This document shows, in pieces, positions 22,101 through 32,900 of a stretch of DNA of 64,000 nt (position 1 is the first letter of the stretch; each line of letters starts with the position of its first letter). The DNA comes from Enchytraeus crypticus. Its lineage: Eukaryota; Annelida; Clitellata; Enchytraeida; Enchytraeidae. Below the pieces are notes generated by a model, which was given only the letters and a program-made list of their open reading frames with translations, ran no database searches and was not told the DNA's origin. The stretch is taken from the NCBI GenBank assembly GCA_905160935.1, contig CAJHZI010000518.1, positions 934,501 through 998,500 of the forward strand, in the 5' to 3' direction. The translations under genes and the position numbers were made by a program.

Positions 22101-23309
22101 CTAATACTGTATAATCGACTCTGTTGTACGACACTATTGTATGTAGGATGGCTACAGAGAGGGTGTAACTGCTGGACAGGACAGTGTCCTACAGGAAGCA
22201 TTCAATGAAGGATTTCGTTCCTCTGTCAACAAAGTCGCCACTCTGTCCAGTATAAGAGGCGTTCTAGTGTATGTGTTCCTATTATTTCTCTTCATTGCCT
22301 GCAGTTGTTTCTTGTTTCATTCCCAATTTCTTTTAGCCACTTAGGCATTTTTTCTGACATTTTGTAAACTGTAATTGTTTGCTACACTTTGAATGTAGTC
22401 TACTTGTGCTTTCTAAAATATTGGCGTGGCTTTTAATATTTTAACCTCATTTAAAAAATTGCTGATATATAATACTATTTTATGCTTTCTCTAGACAGAG
22501 TTTGCATAATTAATTAATAGGACTGTGTAGTCTAAGGTAGATAGTATAAGTAGTGGTAATTTTCCACATTGTCCTTTTGGTTATTTGTATTTATAACTCT
22601 AGTCATTATTGAATTACAAATTAATACTTTTAACATCTACAAAATTAGTTTTCATATTGACTAGTTTTCGGGCTCTTCAAATTAATTTTTTGTCAAACTT
22701 TAGTTTTATATTTCTAGGTTAATAATTTTGGTTTTACTATTTTACATTTGGTGTTATTTCAAAACAGCGAATAAATATAATTTCCAATCTGTTTCTATTT
22801 TAGGAAAATACAAGTTATTTTACATTATTGAAGCTTAGGCTTCCTAGCATTTTACATTCTTATTCAGATGTGTGCTGTGTTGTTATGGTGACAGTGCGGT
22901 TCAGGGGTACCTGCTACTGAAAAACAATTCTGATGCGACTCTTGATGCTGGAATAGGAGAGTTGTTGAATGATATAAGCAGACTGGAGAGAGATTGGAGT
23001 GGAGGTTCGGAAGGGGGCGCTTCCTCGGAGGATCAGATGAGTGATTTGTTCTCTACGCAGCTGACTGTGTCTGACAGCGCCGGTGCTGATGCTAGCGGCA
23101 GCAGAGATATTGACAACTGCAGTTCAGCCAACTGCACTGCAATCTCTACAGAAGAAAAGAGTGATGTTAACTGTTTTGATGTTGTTAGACGGACGTTGAT
23201 AGATTCAATTTTTGATGCTAAGGTATGTCTAAATGAAGATGAAATGAAAGCTTATAATCTTATTCTTCAGAACATAAATTCATTATTTAATCTACAGCTT
23301 CATAGATGA
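12474..23309 (+). CDS. YAE1: YAE1-like Fe-S cluster adaptor (three exons)
   Basis: Host gene joined from 12,474-12,554, 22,147-22,268 and 22,895-23,309, 205 codons plus stop. Start ATG sits in a strong ACCATGG context. Introns are GT..AG with donors GTGAGT and GTATGT, and phases 0 and 2 agree exactly. Exon 2 carries the diagnostic deca-GX3 motif of Yae1 proteins: DGYREGVTAGQDSVLQEAFN then EGF. It is followed by the IRGVL segment that matches RLRGTL of the human protein. Length is close to the vertebrate protein (about 226 residues). In yeast and humans YAE1 works with LTO1 to hand Fe-S clusters from the cytosolic assembly machinery to ABCE1/Rli1, needed for ribosome recycling. Exon 3 is acidic and little conserved. 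Intron 1 is 9.6 kb and packed with transposons. Confidence 0.85.
12555..13280. other. YAE1 intron 1, left part
   Basis: AT-rich intronic sequence with no recognised element. Minus-strand open frames here have no motif and high Ile/Tyr content expected by chance. Confidence 0.6.
13283..13530 (+). repeat. tRNA-derived SINE, copy 1
   Basis: Begins AGAGGATATGGCAAAATGG (A-box-like) and has a B-box-like GGATTCAAAGCCC about 45 bases later. The 3' part ends with GCGGTCTCGAAGATCTGACA and then CCGGCCA. A second copy at 29,248-29,412 shares both ends. The tRNA-like head and shared tail support a SINE family. Confidence 0.65.
13600..14815 (-). pseudogene. hAT transposase relic, C-terminal half
   Basis: On the minus strand LFFHCCAHCTNHVAQNTAAA (about 14,720-14,660) matches the His-Cys core of DUF4371-type hAT transposases. 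Next come YDAVSGSLYEM and TESATKARGLSYHF (about 14,460-14,370). The hATC dimerisation region reads LLICPVSSCSAKLSFKALG, then LKNWHKTTLAQQRRN (about 13,830-13,740). Several stops and frame changes are present. Its N-terminal half lies at 19,885-20,600, so the element was split by the Tigger insertion between them. Group inferred from motif style (TTF finger/ZMYM1-like hAT). Confidence 0.75.
14839..15480. other. Non-coding DNA between Tigger terminus and LINE fragment
   Basis: AT-rich, with no motif. It probably comprises the Tigger 3' flank and/or a LINE 3' UTR remnant; I cannot place the boundary. Confidence 0.4.
15480..17230 (-). mobile_element. LINE fragment: ORF1 plus start of endonuclease
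   Basis: Three minus-strand frames in order. An ORF1-like protein has an acidic start (GDFYSADDITVAKEHLVDS, 17,099-16,572) and a basic second half (16,578-16,084) carrying a GKKKKCSR stretch. Then comes an endonuclease (16,040-15,510) with MVSYNMHGFNQGI, VIFLQEHCLTPGQL (catalytic Glu), LLVNMYLPT and IIGGDMNCNL. The two ORF1 halves overlap by 7 bases in different frames, suggesting a frameshift. No reverse transcriptase follows: the copy is truncated or internally deleted. The ORF1 type resembles that of CR1/jockey-superfamily elements; family not determined. Confidence 0.75.
19030..19790 (-). mobile_element. SINE-like element with tRNA-related region
   Basis: Inserted inside the Tigger transposase, between its HTH and core. 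One end reads TACTAGCTGATCCGGCGGAC and then TTCGTACCGCC, a terminus seen in dispersed repeats of many invertebrates. The other ends in a TATATATAGAT run. Between 19,430 and 19,505 the minus strand has A-box-like TAGCCCAATGGTGTAGG and B-box-like GGGGTTCGATTCAGG at tRNA spacing. A TATC microsatellite fills 19,079-19,262. Class uncertain (SINE or RTE-derived). Confidence 0.6.
19079..19262. repeat. (TATC)n microsatellite with CTCTACCAT variant
   Basis: Two long TATC runs flank four CATCTCTCTAC-like units. Simple repeat; it creates spurious Tyr-Leu-Ser-Ile open frames. Confidence 0.95.
19885..20600 (-). pseudogene. hAT transposase relic, N-terminal half
   Basis: On the minus strand, from high to low coordinates: a TTF-finger-like KILRQFPSKGFTNCTKVKER (about 20,540-20,480), SALCKVFSSVSYLARQGLAY (about 20,340-20,280), FLSHDSQNEILDLLVHTVLC (about 20,180-20,120) and GIIVDGTQYCSG (about 20,080-20,045). 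After a palindromic low-complexity expansion comes IRYVDEHLHVRQ (about 19,960-19,925). This order is that of DUF4371-type hAT transposases. The remainder of the protein continues at 14,815-13,600. Confidence 0.72.
20014..20045. repeat. 15-bp perfect inverted repeat in hAT relic
   Basis: Arms 20,014-20,028 and 20,031-20,045 (GCAAGAAGCAAGCAA and its complement) are separated by two bases, within a wider 19,965-20,045 tract built of GCAAGCAATCTT-like words. Confidence 0.85.
20695..21030. repeat. Minisatellite, roughly 38-48 bp units
   Basis: About eight or nine imperfect units of TGACTGGTCACAGGTG, then a GTTGACGATACTGGCAC-like word. Some units carry an extra TTGAGGATACT insertion, so period length varies. 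Confidence 0.9.
21050..21990. other. Unclassified, relatively GC-rich block in YAE1 intron 1
   Basis: Less AT-rich than its surroundings, with two adjoining minus-strand open frames (21,836-21,621, 71 codons, and 21,628-21,233, 131 codons) that overlap by 8 bases and resemble no family I know. A 14-bp perfect inverted repeat (GTTTGACGCCAGGT, 21,729-21,742, and its complement 21,747-21,760) lies inside. Possibly an unrecognised mobile element. Confidence 0.35.
22147..22268 (+). CDS. YAE1: YAE1 exon 2 (deca-GX3 domain)
   Basis: The acceptor TATGTAG precedes GATGGCTACAGAG. The 122 bases encode DGYREGVTAGQDSVLQEAFN, then EGFRSSVNKVATLSSIRGVL, with G/Y-E-G/T-A-G spacing at every fourth residue. 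Ends in phase 2 before the donor GTATGT. Confidence 0.88.
22895..23309 (+). CDS. YAE1: YAE1 exon 3
   Basis: Starts after GGTGACAG in phase 2, giving GVLVAVQGYLLLKNN at the junction, which fits the conserved hydrophobic helix after the GX3 motif. The remainder is Ser/Asp/Glu-rich and stops at 23,309. An in-frame Met at 22,872 belongs to the intron and is not used in this model. Confidence 0.82.
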
Positions 23310-23522
23310 TCATGTAGTTTACATATATAGGCCCTGGTTTACATATGCTAGAGTATACTACTGTCTAGAAAATGAAAGTTTAAGGTTTACCAGAAAGTTT
23401 TGGGCACAAATATTGTCGACAGCTTGGGATCATTTCAGTTGCGTTTTTTGCAGTTTCGCAGAAATTCAAATTTAATCAAAAAGTCTGCTTTTGTAAGCAT
23501 AGTTGAAATGCTGTGAAATGCA

Positions 23523-23528
23523 AATAAA
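23523..23528 (+). promoter_or_regulatory. Candidate YAE1 polyadenylation signal
   Basis: AATAAA about 215 bases after the YAE1 stop codon, the first such hexamer downstream. Plausible 3' end of the transcript. Confidence 0.5.
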
Positions 23529-23639
23529 AGCTCCAATGATTATTTCAGAAATTAGTGATGTTGTACTTGGACGATCCTTTGCCATTTCAATCCACGAGGT
23601 CAAGTTTCTGAGCTTGCCATATTATATTATTAGATTGAT

Positions 23640-24400
23640 TTAAGACTGCAGTATATGCTTTCGTTAAATAGGTGTATACAAAAAACTTTGTGTGACTCTA
23701 ACGATCTAACGTTTAATATTAAGATTGAAAAGGAAATTAAATTTAGAGTGGAATTTATGGAATTTCTTGCAGTGACTATTGATTCTAAATTTGGCAAAAT
23801 GATCATATTAACTATGTAGCTCACAAAATCCTCATGTGTGTTAAACGGAATCAAGTAAAAGCTACCTAAAAGTTGTTTGAAAAAGCCTCTATTATAGTTT
23901 AATATTTCCTCACTTCAACTACTGACTAATAATATAATTATATGGGGATGTGCAAACATTACTTCCTAATTAACTTCTCATTACTTCCAAAATCGAGATT
24001 TTCATATATATTACTATCCATAAAGCAATTTCAAATGCCATATTTATCCTATTTTTAAGAAGTTAAACTGCTAAAATATTATTATATTTAATTTCTATCA
24101 TGTACAAGCATAAACTAAACATATTACCTGAAACTTGTAATTGTGTGTTATCAATGTATAGTGTTAATACTGACAATAATGTCTCAAACAATCGTAAAAC
24201 TGTTTGACTTTCTTATTCCTTCTAAACGTACTTGGCTAAGTGAAAAATTCCTAAAAATTAGAGGTCTAATGTACTTTATACCTGCTAATATTACATGTGT
24301 TGACTCAATCTCGATTTTAGCATCTAGATTGCTTAATTATTTATTTGATAGTCTGATATGTGATAGAGATATGTTTTCGAATATTTAAGTTTTGAGAAAG
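23640..24400 (+). pseudogene. LINE reverse-transcriptase C-terminal relic
   Basis: Frames switch often, but the order is RT-like: FNIKIEKEIKFRVEFMEFLA then DHINYVAHKIL (the strand and helix after the palm domain), and KRTWLSEKFLKIRGLMYF and CVDSISILASRLL near 24,230-24,330. Probably CR1/jockey type. It lies just downstream of YAE1 on the same strand. Confidence 0.5.
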
Positions 24401-26700
24401 ATAGATCGTTATCAATTTGTTAGCTTAAAGAGAGCTCAAATTAGCCTATGTAAATGGAATAACCCGACACAATTTACCTCTAACCGTAAAATGAAACATC
24501 AGTTATTTAATATGTAAAATTCAATGCATTTCTGCATTGTTCAATAGCCTTCATGAGTACATGCATTTTAATGTTATATTGTTCTTATACATTCAAATTT
24601 GAAGTCTCTAAATGTATAAAAATTATAATACGATATTCTGTTGGTTTTTTACATTCAGATCAATATTTAAAAAAATACATTAACATATAACTATGCAACA
24701 ACAATTATAAACAAAATATTTATATCAATATAAACTTTTCATTTAAATGTTTTGATAAAAATAATTAATCAAAGGCATCTTTGGCTAAGCTAATTCTCCA
24801 TCTAAATTCTGCAGGCAGGTGCAGTGGTCTGCATACTAATTTTCAGTGACAAACATAGCAAGATGGACGGCGTTCAAATTCTATGACAGGATCTTAAAAC
24901 GTTTGTTGAATTTCTCATCAGTGGATTATGTCACGGTCGAAAATACAAAATTTAATATAATTGAGGAACCATACATGAAAAAAATGTAACTACTTTTCTT
25001 ATAAACCAAGTCAAATTGGGCTGTCAATGTAACCCTAAATTTATACCAATAAGACTGCTTTTTTACGATTAAAAGCAATTTAGCATGTCAGTTTATAATC
25101 TTGAAGGACTAGGTCTATAATAAGCCTCCTGCATGCTAGCACATGTCTTCAATACAAAGTTTAAATAACACTTTTGGGCTCAAATTATACATTAGGCCTA
25201 CTGCCTGTGGAGTACTTTTCATATTGTTTTATTTGCATTTATTGCACGGTAAATTTGCAAGTACCGGCCAATGGTTTCACTGTCTTGAACAAATTAGTTT
25301 GAGTATTCAGGCGTGCATGAAATAATATGAAATAATTAACATGAACATGAAATAATTACTGTTACAGAATAACAAGAGAAAAACTGATGCATGATACTAT
25401 ATCAACGCAGATCTTAATCGCTGGACCGTCGCTAGAGAGGACTTCACATTTTGAAGGAGGATGAAGTGAATAAAATCCACAAAATTTTCTTCAAATTGGA
25501 ATAAAAATCTTTGCAACAATTAAATTATGTCTTAAATATAAAATATTGAGAGGGAGAGAAATTTAGGGGAACACACTCAACTCCTTCCGCGACGGTCCAG
25601 TAAAATGTTTGGAGTCAAAGTAATAACAATTATAGGTAAAATAGTATAAGGAGGTCTCTGCTAATACGCTTAATTAATTCATAAGTAACATAACAGCCTC
25701 TACTGAACATTAAATTGTAATATAGCATATCTATCATTTAACTAGTTTATTAAAATAGTTTAATATTTATTTCTGACGATAAGAAAGCGCTTAATTGCTT
25801 TAAGCCAAGAGCTAGCACTAAAAATAACAATAAATTAGAACATTTAATAATTGCAAACACAACAAATTACTTCTTAAATATTTAACTTATATTGCAAAAA
25901 GTTTGCTACGAACTAACTGTAAACCAGTAAAACTGAAATTATTTCTTAAATATCGAAGTATTAGCATAAATATCAGCCATACGATATTCTTATCACACAT
26001 TTACCCTACCAAGAGGATTAGATTAAATGATTGCGGTCTCTGAAATGCTTAAAAGCTTAAAATAAATGATTGTTGCGCAACCCAATGACGCCGTCAGAGA
26101 GATCTATGATTTGAGCCCGAAATTCCCTGCTTATAATACAAGCATGCTACTACAGTAAACGGTTCCGAGCATTCGACCGATTAATAACAAAACATTAAGC
26201 CAATGTCAATATGGTACAACATGATTACTTTGCAAAAGGCTCTAATTAAAGTCTAATTGAACATTGAGCAGATAAGTTGAATTTCTCAGAGATGACATAA
26301 GGCATAGATTAGGCCACCGATTCCAAGCGCACCTAAAACAGAAACAAGCCACACGACCCATAATGTAAACATTAGATGCTATCTATCGTACTCGTACAAC
26401 ACATGATTTAGCTGACTACAAGATGCAGCATACTAAAGAGTCATACAGCGTATTTTCGGTAGTAGACAATATAATAACAGAACAATAACAACACTTAGAA
26501 TGCTACCCTCGTCTATGACAACATCGAGGACTATTGAGACTAATTCAAGCCGGTGAGCAAAAAAGAAGGTCCAAAAAGGTACAAATAGGCCTACTAAAAT
26601 CTAGAAAATTAGTACTAAGATAACTTTGTTTAGATAATATTAATTTGCACAATGTAGCGTACTACTGAATTATAGGCTATATATGGGGAATTATCGGCTG
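24400..26700. other. Convergent intergenic region between YAE1 and the giant gene
   Basis: AT-rich, with no convincing exon, repeat array or RNA gene on either strand. Short open frames such as 25,143-25,325 carry no motif. Confidence 0.6.
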
Positions 26701-26703
26701 TAA

Positions 26704-26746
26704 GTGTCTGAGAGAATGTAGCGTGAAACTACATTCTCTCAGACAC
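26704..26746. repeat. 18-bp perfect inverted repeat (hairpin)
   Basis: Arms 26,704-26,721 (GTGTCTGAGAGAATGTAG) and 26,729-26,746 are exact complements with a 7-base spacer CGTGAAA. It lies about 20 bases beyond the candidate poly(A) signal of the giant gene. Confidence 0.95.
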
Positions 26747-26765
26747 ATACATGTATACTGTAATA

Positions 26766-26771
26766 TTTATT
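26766..26771 (-). promoter_or_regulatory. Candidate poly(A) signal of the giant gene
   Basis: AATAAA on the minus strand about 120 bases after the proposed stop codon at 26,894. Confidence 0.45.
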
Positions 26772-26893
26772 TGTTCAATGCACAACTGAATGAAAGGATT
26801 TCAGGCTTTTAACAGTGTAACGCCACGTATTACATGATGTACTCCACAATAGATTGAAAAACCTTTGAAAGAATACCGACAAAATAAACAAAA

Positions 26894-26926
26894 CTAGTTT
26901 AACAATCCACTGTATCTAGTATCATA
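26894..26926 (-). CDS. Giant gene, probable last exon (10 codons)
   Basis: After a 170-base intron with a strong pyrimidine tract (CTCCCTCTCTGTCTCTCTC) and acceptor TTGTTAG, the phase-0 frame reads YDTRYSGLLN and stops at TAG. Phase and acceptor fit, and an AATAAA lies downstream, but so short an exon is a prediction only. Confidence 0.5.
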   Translation of the reverse strand, partial: YDTRYSGLLN

Positions 26927-29900
26927 CTAACAAATTGAGAGAGACAGAGAGGGAGTGAGACTTTTAAAGTAGTTAGTAAACATTAAGCGACAAGCAAAGC
27001 GTACAAGAACGCGTAGGCCCTATATATTTGTGATGCATGTCTGTGGATAAAGTGAAATTAACATACAACGGAAATGTAAACTAATACTAAACTTACCTCT
27101 AATCTTCGCGAGCGTCGACTGAGTGACAATTCATTGGGATCAGGTTCTTCCTCAGGAGAATAGTCACGTGATCTTTGACGTCCGCCCGTCGCTCTATGAG
27201 GAGCGGGATCAGCGGGTGACTTGGCTGGACTCGAGCTGAGAGAGCGAGTCTCGTACTGCTGATGGAGACGTCGAACCCTGGGGTCCTCGTTCCTCATCTC
27301 TCCCACCTGCAGGGCCTGGCTAGCGTCAGGGGTGAAGAGCAGGCTGTTGGATGAGTGAATATCGTGTATGGATGGTAGGTCAAGTAACTGAAGAGCTCGA
27401 TGTAGCTCTTCAATAGTGGCATGATCATCTCTCAGCTTCCACCACCTCTGCATGAGATCTTGGAACTGATCGGTTAGATTGGAAGGATTCTTTAGTTGAA
27501 TGTCTTTTATCATTCGCACAGTTTCTTTGTCACTGAGAACCTCATCAAACAAAATCCAAGCGAGATCCTGCCACTTGTCGCCAATCTTAAAGAAGAGAAG
27601 AGTTTGACGTGTTGGAGAAGGGGCACGCCCCTCAGTGTCGCTCTCCCCTCCACTCACGTATGACGCTTGTGATACCCTCTGTCTCTCTCGCTGTCCCTCT
27701 CTCTGTCTCTCCATGTCATGCATCATGCGCCTCATGCTGCGCCCTCTAGCAATGACCCACTGACCAGGTTGAGCGTTTGCCTCTCTCTTCGGCAGAGTCT
27801 CAAAGAGAGCTCGAGGCGGTGCAGTACCTGATGGTATCATGGACATGTACATCGTGCGAGACTTGAGCACTGTGTTTCTATCAACTTGCTCCATCCACAG
27901 CTGAGCTATTATACTGTAGCGAGAGAAATCAACCGGATCTGGTTCCAGTATTCTGGGTGGCTCATAAGTTTCTTGTGCCTTAGGTCTTGCACCATGACCT
28001 CGACGACTTCCTTTGGAGCTTGATCTTCTCTTTTCAAGACCAACTGATTGAAATGCACTTCCCTTTGACGATTCCAATCCTGCATTTTTAAAATCCCTTT
28101 CCTTGTCTTCTCTTTCCTTTTCATTTACAGGTTTGTTTTCCTTTTGGTCATCCTCCATCCTGTTCTTTGTTTCAACCGTATCCCGTGCTGGCTCAGGTTC
28201 GTACAGGGAGTCATAACGATCAGCGTCAAATGCATCAGACTCCTTCCTTCTGACCGAGCCTCTGTGGCTACCAATGACGTACAAGGGTTCAGGTCGATAA
28301 ATGTGACCCGCATTAGATGGCGTATCTTCTGCTGCCGCTGCTCTACTTCTAGACTGCTTATGACCTCGCTGCACTTCTGCTGAAATAGCCTCTATAGCGG
28401 CATCTTGCAGGGTTCTGGCTGGTAAGTCAATAAACGGCTTGTCGTCTGGCTCAGCATCCCTGGTCGTTTGACGGCGTCTTTCCTGTCTCTGTCTCAGCTG
28501 AAGGCTTCCTAAATTCACGACAATATAATTCAGTAGATTATTATACGGCATTCTTAATATGATAGTTATTATACTGATAATTAGGAAAATATTAGTACGT
28601 TATAATCAAGCAAATGTATCATTATGTCAATTTAGAATCCCTATTATCTATTGGATTTTTATTTCATACTTTCTAATTCATTTCCCTTTGTCCTTCAGTA
28701 TTTTTAGTATTCTGTATATTCTTTTATTCAGTATATTATATGTTATATGGTAAATTTTGTATTCTTCTGAATTTTTTTCAATATCATTTGAAACTATATC
28801 ATTTAATATTAAAGTAATTTATTCAGTATTTTTTCTCTGAGTAGAAATAAAACGAAATGATTCGGTTCATTAGAGAGAGAACTTGTTTATTAGAAGCAAA
28901 GTAAAATTTCATTAGAAACTAAAGTTGGTACCGCCAGATATCCGGTGTATGAGAGACATCATAGGCCTACCTGTGATAACTTTACAGATATAGCGCGATG
29001 TCTCTGAGTTGAAACTTCGTTGAATATGATTTAATGATCAAAACGTATGCAACCGCTGTTAACAACTATGTCTGTTGCATTCTCTGTAATTTTATTCATA
29101 GGCCTACTTCAAGTCACCAAATACCAATTTAGCCATATAACATATCGAATCCGTGTCCAGCTCTATATTAATTTTATATTTCCACAATCATTATCAGCGT
29201 CCTCTGTAAATGACACTAAACCGATCTTCAACTTTATTTCCAACAAAGGAAGAGAAGGGGATATGGCGTAACGGTTAGACTGTTCGCCTGTCAGTCACCA
29301 ACAAACGAATATCTGCTAGGGCTCCTGGAATTGTGCCCATGTATCGGCGCTTGCAGCCAATTTAAAGGAAAGGAAGCAGTCTCGAAGACCGGTCACCGGC
29401 CACTGTAAATTTAATTTGAAAGAATAGTTGCATTAATTAAACAGTATTAATATGTAGTTCCGACTGGGCCTACTTATCACTTCTAAAGCCAGTAGCAACA
29501 ATTGACTATTTTAAATATATTCAAAAATTAAATTTAAAGTAATAAAATCCATTGCCTCTATTTCACTCAAGCATTCAGCACACGTTGATAAACTTAAATT
29601 CTTAGAATAAAATTAATCACATTATCTCTAAAATTTCAGTCATTTGTGTGCCAATGAGCCTATACATCTAATGACCATGTCTATGAACACCTGTTGATTG
29701 CGTACAAACTTAAGATAGCCTACCTGATCCACTGCGACTAAACTCTCCCGCCCTCCTAACATTCTCGGCTCGTGGAGGAACACTTTGCGGGCTCCTAGCC
29801 TGACCTCTCTCAGAGGACCTCTGGGGTGACAACGAGTGGTGCCTGTCACCTGACTGTGCTCCGAGTTTAATGGATTCAACCGCCGGGTCATCTTCAACTT

Positions 29901-32900
29901 GACCATCAGTCTTATCCAGCTTTATCTCATCCACGCGTGACTCAGCATTCTGCACATCATCCTCATAACCATCATATCCCTCCCACAACCACGAGTCCGT
30001 CTTGTCGGGTTGATTGTCCCTTGTGGCGCGGCTGGTTCTGTTGAGGCTGATGGCGGCCTGAGAGGGACGATAGACTCCCCGCCCGTAGCTGAGCGAGTCA
30101 TCGGCTGCCGCTGATCTCTTCTTGATGCGCTGACTGCCTGAGCTCAGGGTCAGCTGAGACAAAGCCGCTTGCTCGAGAGATAGCTGAGGAGGTCCCACAG
30201 ATAACTTAGCGTCCTCCTGCTGCTTTGGACGCTCCCTTACCTCACTTGCAGATCTTCTCTCACTTCTCATACTTGATCTCTGACTTCTGCCACTTGCCCT
30301 TCGAGCGCTTCTCGTTATATCTGCACATATGAGTGCAAGTCAAAAGATTCCTCAATGGGCAACATTTTATGAAAACTATTTTCATATCCTTGCTCAGGTT
30401 CTGTTGCAATTAATATATTACAAGATATTATTAAGACGTATACTATCAAACATATAAATGATTGTTCATTCATAATGCTAATAACTGAACTTAAGTGAAG
30501 CTGAGAGACGACTTCATATAATACTGGTCAATGTATGTCCTAAGAACTAGAACCGAAAATAAAGCTAGTTTCTTTGACAGGATGCCCAATCAGCCACGGG
30601 TGGACCCAGTGATTTGAGTTAATCATTAACGTAGTGGAGCAAAGAGCCGCTTGCTCATGCCTTACTGTTTTTAGCGACATTATAGACAGCTTTTAAATCA
30701 GACAAAGCTAGTTCAAACTTCGTCCTGATATCGTGGAGTTGCTCTTCAGCAGCATGCTCTACTCTACTTTAGCAAGAGATGTTGGTTCACGTGTTGTTTG
30801 TACTCTATCCGGGTTTATCCAAGTCAAAAACAATGACTGAATTTCTCGCCTTACGGCCAGAACAAAATAATACGAATAAACATGAAATCCAGGTATAGAC
30901 TAACAAGTAACAAATGACAAAACATCTAAGACATAACATTTAAAAGGTTTACACTACCTTCAGGAGCATAGTCGATATGCCTCTGTTGAGAGAGACTGCT
31001 CGTAGGAGCATAGTCAGATTTCTTGTCCTCTACTTGACGATCAGTCGCCTCTATCACATCCCTTCCCTCATTATCTCCCTGAGGCGTTTCCTCCTCCACC
31101 TCGTACCCGTCATATCCATCCCACAACCAATCCACCTCATCCTTCTTATCGCCTGTCTGGCGAAGTCCTCGAGATCCAAGTATCTTGATAGGCGGCTCTG
31201 AGGCAGGCTTGTAGACACCTCCTGCATAAGACACTGAGCTCTCAGGCGCCCTGCGATTAGTTGAACGTCTGCCGCCAGATGTCTGGTGTGACGATAGAGC
31301 TTCAAATGCCGCCTGCTCCAAACTCTTATCTATGGGTTTAGAGAGTGGCTTTGCGTCAACAAGAGAAGAGTCGGTACGATTTGTTGGAATCCTGGTTGTG
31401 GAACGTCGTGATCTAACAGAACTTGATCGTGCACGCTCTCCTAACAAAATACAAATATAAATCAAGTAATCGAAGAACTTAACATTTGGTTTATAAGTCT
31501 ATGACAATATCAGGGATTTCCTGATATGCACTTAACAAAACTGAAATCAATGACGTGGTTATCAGTGTTTCTTTTTTCTCTAGAAGTAATTAACTGTTAC
31601 GGTTGAGAATTTAATTTAATGTCTAAATTTTGATGTGTAAGATTCACATATTCCAACAAGAGATCTTACAATTAAGTAGGCCTAAAGTTTTCACATTTGT
31701 ATTTGTCCATCAGACCCGGAAGCTGATTTTTTGTTTTTAAAAGTCCCAGTCCACGAATAAAAATTCAAATAAGAATGGATTCTATAATTGTTTGAATTGT
31801 TCTCAGTTGTATTCGGAATTATTGATAAAATAATTGACGATTCGCTTTATTTCTGTCCACTACATCTATGCGATATAACCTAGATGAATATCAGACACTC
31901 ACCTCTGATGAACGACACTGAAGCATTCTGGGGCGTTCTGCTCCTCGCTGTACCCAACATTCTCTGCGGAGATCCGTTCATCTCAATCCTCTCACTCTGC
32001 TTGTCTCGACGCTCAGTCTGAGAGACGTCGATGGAATTTTCCTGATGCGCTTTATCTGGGTCATCAGCAGCGCCTTCAGCATTAAACCCTTCCCACAGCC
32101 AGTCGCTGTTGACGTCACGAGTTGACCTCATCGCACTGGATGATCTGCCCACGTTAGGAGCATTGCGAGGTCTATATACGCTGAGTGGAGTAACTGCTTG
32201 ATCAATGGTGCCCTCGTTGCCCCTCCTCAATCTTACACTGCCACGTAAACTCTCTTCTCTCTGAAGTACTTCCATGGCTGCCTCAGTCAGAGTTCTACTG
32301 GTAAAAACGATTTTGCTGTTCCTCTCCGCTACCTGACCTTTCGTTGATGCATTCAAGCTCCTTTCTCTCTGTGAACTCGTTGTTTGTTTCCTTTCAGACG
32401 AATGCCCATCTACATTAAAATATATAGTGATTAGTCATCATTACATCGAAAAGACTCGATGTCACTCAATATCAAGACAATATAAAATTACAAGTCCTTA
32501 TCAGAGTACTGACACGACGTCCCAACTGAAAGAACGTACAAGTTCTATTTAATGTGCAAATCAATGTAACACTACCCAAGTAGAGATAAAAGCAACTGGT
32601 TCAAGTTTAAATCACTGTTAGCTTTAGAGTATTTACTCGATAACATTTTCAAAATCATAAGCTGAAAAAAAAGCCAAATTGTAAGTAAAATTATAAAACT
32701 TTTGCTGAAGTCCATCTAACAACACAGTCAGAGAAGGGTAACGTCTCTTTCTACAGCGCTTAATTTACAAAAAACCAACTTAGAAAAATCGCACAACCTG
32801 AAATGAAATAACTTGATTTTATGAACATTGTTAATAAATTACTTTTAAGATATATAGAATTAAACTGACCCGGGAATAAATCTCTTTTAACATTGTCCGC

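Noticed and set aside
22872-22894. Met at 22,872 as start of a separate 145-residue gene
   Set aside because: The conserved YAE1 sequence begins only at the acceptor at 22,895, and the upstream codons (LCCYGD) are intronic.
29640-29906. Minus-strand 88-codon frame overlapping cassette B3
   Set aside because: Out of frame with B3, which has homologues and correct splice phases.
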